Notes under the pieces: model-generated | What the model was told of the DNA's origin: nothing | Databases searched by the model: none | Seen by the model: only the letters and a program-made list of their open reading frames with translations | Shown: positions 6,097-8,788 of the stretch, one piece after another | Position numbering within the stretch: the first letter of the stretch is position 1 | How the letters are laid out: every line of letters starts with the position of its first letter | Source of the DNA: Brachyspira pilosicoli | GTDB taxonomy: Bacteria > Spirochaetota > Brachyspiria > Brachyspirales > Brachyspiraceae | DNA length: 8,788 bases | Assembly (NCBI RefSeq): GCF_019402445.1 | Contig: NZ_SRZM01000363.1 | Location: 1-8,788 of the forward strand | Reading direction: 5' to 3' | Translations under genes and position numbers: made by a program

Positions 6097-7819
6097 ATTT
6101 TTTAGCCCCTTCAATTATTATATCTATTTTCATTAAACCAAGTATAGAATATGGCATATTATAATTTCCATTTATATCAGTAATAACAGCAGCCTTATCT
6201 GATGTAGCATCTTTTGCCATTACACCATATTTAGACATAGGAAGCGTTGGATAAGAATATTCCCCTATCTGAACTCCCCTCGATGATGAATATAGCCAAA
6301 CCTTTAATGCCTTATCATCATAAGACTTGCTATAATATTTCATCACATCATCTAAACTTCTAATTTTATATTTATTCGGCATAAATAATTTTTGTGCATA
6401 AGCATATATATATTCATTAGCAGCATATATAGAATAAACATCAGTATTAAGATTAACAGGCAATTTTACAGGTATATCTACATAAGTTTTTTCTTTGCCG
6501 TAAGGAGTAACACCAACTCTTAAATGTATAGTCTCACCTGCAACAGCTCTAGGTTCTAATAATGTAATATCATTAATAAAACCATATTCCAAATTACTTC
6601 TTTTTACAGATAATTTAATAGATTTTATAGCTACCCTATTAAAGTTATTGTATATAAAGAAATCTATAGGAGCTACAAGCTGATTAATAGCCTCTCTAAA
6701 AGCATCTTTTGAAGAATAAGAAAGTATTCTCTCTTCTATTTTATAAGGCTCATCAAAATAATCAGTTTCAATCTCATAGCTTATGCTAAACACCCCTTCC
6801 TCTTCGCTTCCTGCAGTAGAACTAATAGCCTCATATATAGCCATAGAAAGAAGCTGAGAAAAATATGTAGGGTCATTTAATACTCTTAAATTAAAATCTC
6901 TGTTTAAAAAGTTCTGGTCTTCAACTTTAAGACTAACAGGTATCATAGTATCTTCAGGCACTTCACCATATACACCAGACACCCCAAAAGTGCCGTCATA
7001 AACAGTATAACCCAAATAATTAGAATAAGCAGCACCAATTTTAAAAGAAGAAGCAACAGAAGCCACTATATGATTAATATAAGCCCTTGAAACAGGAGCT
7101 CTCAAATGTCCTTTACCCCACATAGAGTGCCCAAAAAGCAAAAACTTCTCATCATCAGTATGCGAAACAGTACCAACTCCCGCTATAGATAAATCTCCAT
7201 CAACCAAAACTATAGCAACAGAATCACCAAACAAAAACTTGCTGCTTTGATTAGTGTCTGATACAGTTCCACCAGCTTGCATAGGGTAAAAGCCCATCTC
7301 TTTAAACTTTGAAGAATATTCATTAAAAGAATTAGCATTAAACCCAGAAAACATTAAAGGAGTCTGTAAAGCATTTCCAGCCTTTAATCCTGTAGGTCTT
7401 ACATTAGTATCATTATATAATTTATACATCTCTTCTATAGGAGTAACACCCGCAATAGGGTCTTTAGAATAATTCCAACCAAAAGCCAAAGCACCTGCTA
7501 TTTTACCATCAAAATATATAGGTGAACCGCTCATTCCTGCAACAGTGCCAGAATGCTCTAAATTAAGTCCCTCTAACTGTATAAGTATAGCGTCGCTTCC
7601 ATTCCACATCTTTCTTAATACAGATATTACTTTTACTTTAAATGGCTCTACATTTGTACCATGTATTACTGTGTAGCCTACCCCTTCCATACCCTCTTTT
7701 ATTTCACTCATAGGTATTACCTCTGGATTATCTGGAGGCATTGGAGGAAGATTTTCTTCTTCTTGTGCGAATAATAAATTAAATGATAATACAAAAATTA
7801 TAAATGCTATTTTTCTCAT
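6083..7819 (-). CDS. Secreted SpoIVB/S55-type serine peptidase-like protein
   Basis: This 578-residue protein carries a signal peptide (MRKIAFIIFVLSFNLLFA, then QEEE) and a proline-rich linker. The peptidase-like region follows, with EGMEGVGYTVIHGT-x-VEPFKV at about 42-62 and GTVAGMSGSPIYFDGKIAGA at 91-110. The GMSGSP block (95-100) matches the nucleophile motif of the S55 peptidase SpoIVB; Ser97 is the likely nucleophile by analogy with GDSGGP. It continues with DPIAGVTPIEEM (120-131), then IAGVGTVSH (212-220) and LLFGHSMWGKGH (228-238), where His231 may be the catalytic histidine. The C-terminal half is beta-rich and unassigned. SpoIVB itself cleaves a sporulation signalling partner; nothing here suggests sporulation, so the target is unknown. 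The start at 7819 gives the cleanest signal peptide with a weak GGA upstream; ATG 7828 is an alternative, and 7915 is unlikely. It is first in the operon. Confidence 0.85.
   Translation of the reverse strand: MRKIAFIIFVLSFNLLFAQEEENLPPMPPDNPEVIPMSEIKEGMEGVGYTVIHGTNVEPFKVKVISVLRKMWNGSDAILIQLEGLNLEHSGTVAGMSGSPIYFDGKIAGALAFGWNYSKDPIAGVTPIEEMYKLYNDTNVRPTGLKAGNALQTPLMFSGFNANSFNEYSSKFKEMGFYPMQAGGTVSDTNQSSKFLFGDSVAIVLVDGDLSIAGVGTVSHTDDEKFLLFGHSMWGKGHLRAPVSRAYINHIVASVASSFKIGAAYSNYLGYTVYDGTFGVSGVYGEVPEDTMIPVSLKVEDQNFLNRDFNLRVLNDPTYFSQLLSMAIYEAISSTAGSEEEGVFSISYEIETDYFDEPYKIEERILSYSSKDAFREAINQLVAPIDFFIYNNFNRVAIKSIKLSVKRSNLEYGFINDITLLEPRAVAGETIHLRVGVTPYGKEKTYVDIPVKLPVNLNTDVYSIYAANEYIYAYAQKLFMPNKYKIRSLDDVMKYYSKSYDDKALKVWLYSSSRGVQIGEYSYPTLPMSKYGVMAKDATSDKAAVITDINGNYNMPYSILGLMKIDIIIEGAKKYENR
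6106..6111 (-). promoter_or_regulatory. Ribosome binding site for the propeller gene, inside the peptidase gene
   Basis: AAGGGG on the minus strand lies 9 bases before the ATG at 6096, within the last codons of the peptidase gene. It supports 6096 over the TTG at 6114, which is upstream of this site. Confidence 0.75.
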
Positions 7820-7886
7820 AATGTCCATATCTAATAATTTGAATTTTATAAATAATAATAACCTATATTTTACATAATAATAAAAA

Positions 7887-7915
7887 ATTATATAATAGTT
7901 TTTTATTTTATACAA
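7887..7915 (-). promoter_or_regulatory. Candidate promoter of the peptidase/propeller operon
   Basis: TTGTAT (7915-7910) and a perfect TATAAT (7892-7887) are 17 bases apart on the minus strand. The start would be near 7880, about 60 bases before the ATG at 7819. The -35 shares only TTG with the consensus. It is back-to-back with the plus-strand promoter at 7942. Confidence 0.5.
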
Positions 7916-7941
7916 ACACTTTTAAACAATAATAAAACTGC

Positions 7942-7970
7942 TTGACTTAGTTATAAATGTTGTTTATCAT
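7942..7970 (+). promoter_or_regulatory. Promoter of the AhpD-like gene
   Basis: TTGACT (7942-7947) and TATCAT (7965-7970) are separated by exactly 17 bases. Each hexamer differs from consensus at one position. The predicted start near 7977 gives a leader of about 78 bases, long enough to hold the palindrome at 8004 and the AGGAG. Confidence 0.65.
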
Positions 7971-8003
7971 TGCATCATTAAAAAATTATATTAAATTATT
8001 TTC

Positions 8004-8017
8004 TTATAATATTATAA
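8004..8017. promoter_or_regulatory. Perfect 14-bp AT palindrome in the leader, possible operator
   Basis: TTATAAT is followed directly by its reverse complement ATTATAA. The half-sites equal those of the PerR box (TTATAATnATTATAA), but the single central base is missing. It lies about 28 bases past the predicted start, where a bound repressor could block elongation. In DNA this AT-rich a chance palindrome is quite possible. Confidence 0.3.
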
Positions 8018-8054
8018 TTTTTTATTAAGGACTTTATATATTAGGAGTAAAATT

Positions 8055-8612
8055 ATGGCAAGAGTGAAGTTTATGCAATATGAAGAAGCTCAAGGCAAAG
8101 TAAAAGAGGCTTTTGATTATCAATTAAAAAAAAGTGGAAGTGTAACAAACATGAAAAAAGCACTTTTAAATGATTATGCAACATATGAAGCATTTATGGG
8201 TTGGTATGTATCTTTTGAAAGATTGGTAGAAGTTGTAGGCAAAAGAGCTGCTATGATATTAGCACATAGTGTTTCTACTACAAATGGCTGTATGCTTTGT
8301 TCTTTATTTTTTATAAGAGATTTAAAAGCTATAGGCGATGACCCTAAAAATCTTAAATTAGATGAAAAAGAAAAACTATTATCAGAATTAGGCAAACAAA
8401 TGGTAAAAGACCCTAATGGTGTAACTGATGAACTTATGAATAATTTAAAAAAATATTTTAATGATTCTGAAATAGTTACTATAGTAGGTTTTGCAGCTCA
8501 AATGATGGCTACTAACAATTTTAATGCTGTACTTCAAATAGATTTAGATGAATCATTGGTAGGCATTGCTAATGAATTTGAAAAAGAAACTTGGAGAGCT
8601 AAGAACAATTAA
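8055..8612 (+). CDS. Carboxymuconolactone decarboxylase/AhpD-like protein
   Basis: This 185-residue, mostly helical cytosolic protein matches the CMD/AhpD fold, whose members include gamma-carboxymuconolactone decarboxylase and the alkylhydroperoxidase AhpD. The key segment is residues 70-86, with HSVSTTNGCMLCSLFF: C79 and C82 form the CxxC expected of the redox-active members. In AhpD the CxxC is backed by a Glu 12 residues before the first Cys, a His between the cysteines and a His 4 after the second; here those positions are Met67, Leu81 and Phe86. The thiols may still cycle, but the classical proton relay is absent, so peroxidase activity is doubtful. Later helices include VGFAAQMMATNNFNAVLQID (about 144-163). 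The ATG at 8055 has AGGAG (8043-8047) 7 bases upstream. It is a single-gene unit with its own promoter and terminator, divergent from the peptidase operon. Confidence 0.85.
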   Translation: MARVKFMQYEEAQGKVKEAFDYQLKKSGSVTNMKKALLNDYATYEAFMGWYVSFERLVEVVGKRAAMILAHSVSTTNGCMLCSLFFIRDLKAIGDDPKNLKLDEKEKLLSELGKQMVKDPNGVTDELMNNLKKYFNDSEIVTIVGFAAQMMATNNFNAVLQIDLDESLVGIANEFEKETWRAKNN

Positions 8613-8630
8613 TTTTATTTTTTTGAAATT

Positions 8631-8671
8631 AAATAACAAGAGCTTTTATTAATAACTCTTGTTATTTTTTT
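8631..8671 (+). terminator. Rho-independent terminator after the AhpD-like gene
   Basis: AAATAACAAGAG (8631-8642) and CTCTTGTTATTT (8656-8667) form a perfect 12-bp stem around a 13-base loop, followed by further T (the T run is 8665-8671). It begins 18 bases after the stop codon. The A-rich 5' arm could also allow it to act for transcripts from the right. Confidence 0.9.
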
Positions 8672-8715
8672 GTATATGCTGAAACAAATATAGTTTGTCA
8701 TAGAATTTATTTTTT

Positions 8716-8788
8716 CAACTTTTTCCCATAGCTACGCACCCACAGGCACTTCCTTCGGTCGCTCTGCGGACTTCGTCAAAGTTGCAAA
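8716..8788. repeat. GC-rich block with inverted ends at the window edge, possible dispersed repeat
   Basis: CAACTTT (8716-8722) and AAAGTTG (8778-8784) are inverted copies; allowing one mismatch the match extends to 11 bases (8712-8722 against 8778-8788). Between them 29 of the 46 bases at 8731-8776 are G or C, while the flanks are almost all A/T. The block contains CTTCGG and CGCTCTGCG mini-hairpins and is open in one frame on each strand to the edge. It may be an intergenic repeat unit or the end of a gene outside the window. Confidence 0.4.

Noticed and set aside
7851..7861. AAT trinucleotide run upstream of the peptidase, possible microsatellite
   Set aside because: It is under four units long and similar runs occur elsewhere in the A/T spacers.
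7820..7915. N-terminal extension of the peptidase to 7915
   Set aside because: It adds 32 residues rich in Tyr/Lys/Phe from A/T spacer DNA, overlaps the predicted promoter, and buries the signal peptide.
8126..8133. Run of eight A inside the AhpD-like gene, possible phase-variable slippage tract
   Set aside because: Such runs are common in this AT-rich sequence, encode an ordinary Lys stretch, and the frame is intact on both sides.
8174..8395. 73-codon minus-strand open frame
   Set aside because: It is antisense to the AhpD-like gene with no start signals and no recognisable protein features.

Overview
The window is a very AT-rich bacterial segment. Intergenic DNA is almost only A and T, A/T-ending codons dominate, start sites carry strong AGGAG-type ribosome binding sites, and housekeeping-type promoters are recognisable. 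Together with the gene content (FloA-type flotillin, stand-alone pyrH, small lipoproteins with a relaxed lipobox) this suggests an anaerobic spirochaete, most likely Brachyspira. That is a recognition-based inference; no database search was run.

Layout. Nine genes are on the minus strand and one on the plus strand. In minus-strand transcription order, a four-gene run starts near 7.8 kb: a secreted SpoIVB/S55-type serine peptidase-like protein, a secreted beta-propeller protein whose start overlaps it by 14 bases, a small C4 zinc-ribbon protein, and a secreted protein with two cysteine/histidine repeats. A small lipoprotein gene follows with its own extended -10 promoter and a terminator (2875-2911). 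Next is the pyrH-floA pair, with a near-consensus promoter and a terminator after floA (951-978). Last come an HD-domain protein and the N-terminal part of a HisC-like aminotransferase that runs off the left edge. On the right, divergent from the peptidase operon, is a carboxymuconolactone decarboxylase/AhpD-like gene with its own promoter, a perfect AT palindrome in its leader, and a strong terminator. The last 70 or so bases are a sharply GC-rich block with inverted ends, unlike everything else in the window.

How the genes work together. pyrH (UMP to UDP) and floA (membrane scaffold) are probably co-transcribed, but no metabolic link is evident. The most cohesive unit is the peptidase/propeller/zinc-protein run: three of its four products carry export signals and spacing is tight or overlapping, which suggests one envelope or periplasmic process of unknown nature. 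In the peptidase the GMSGSP and FGH motifs appear in the opposite order to SpoIVB as I recall it. The plus-strand AhpD-like protein keeps the CxxC pair but lacks the usual proton-relay residues.

No tRNA, rRNA, CRISPR array, insertion sequence or prophage gene was seen. No gene-free stretch exceeds 300 bases; the longest are 7820-8054 (divergent promoters) and 2739-2928 (terminator plus pyrH promoter).
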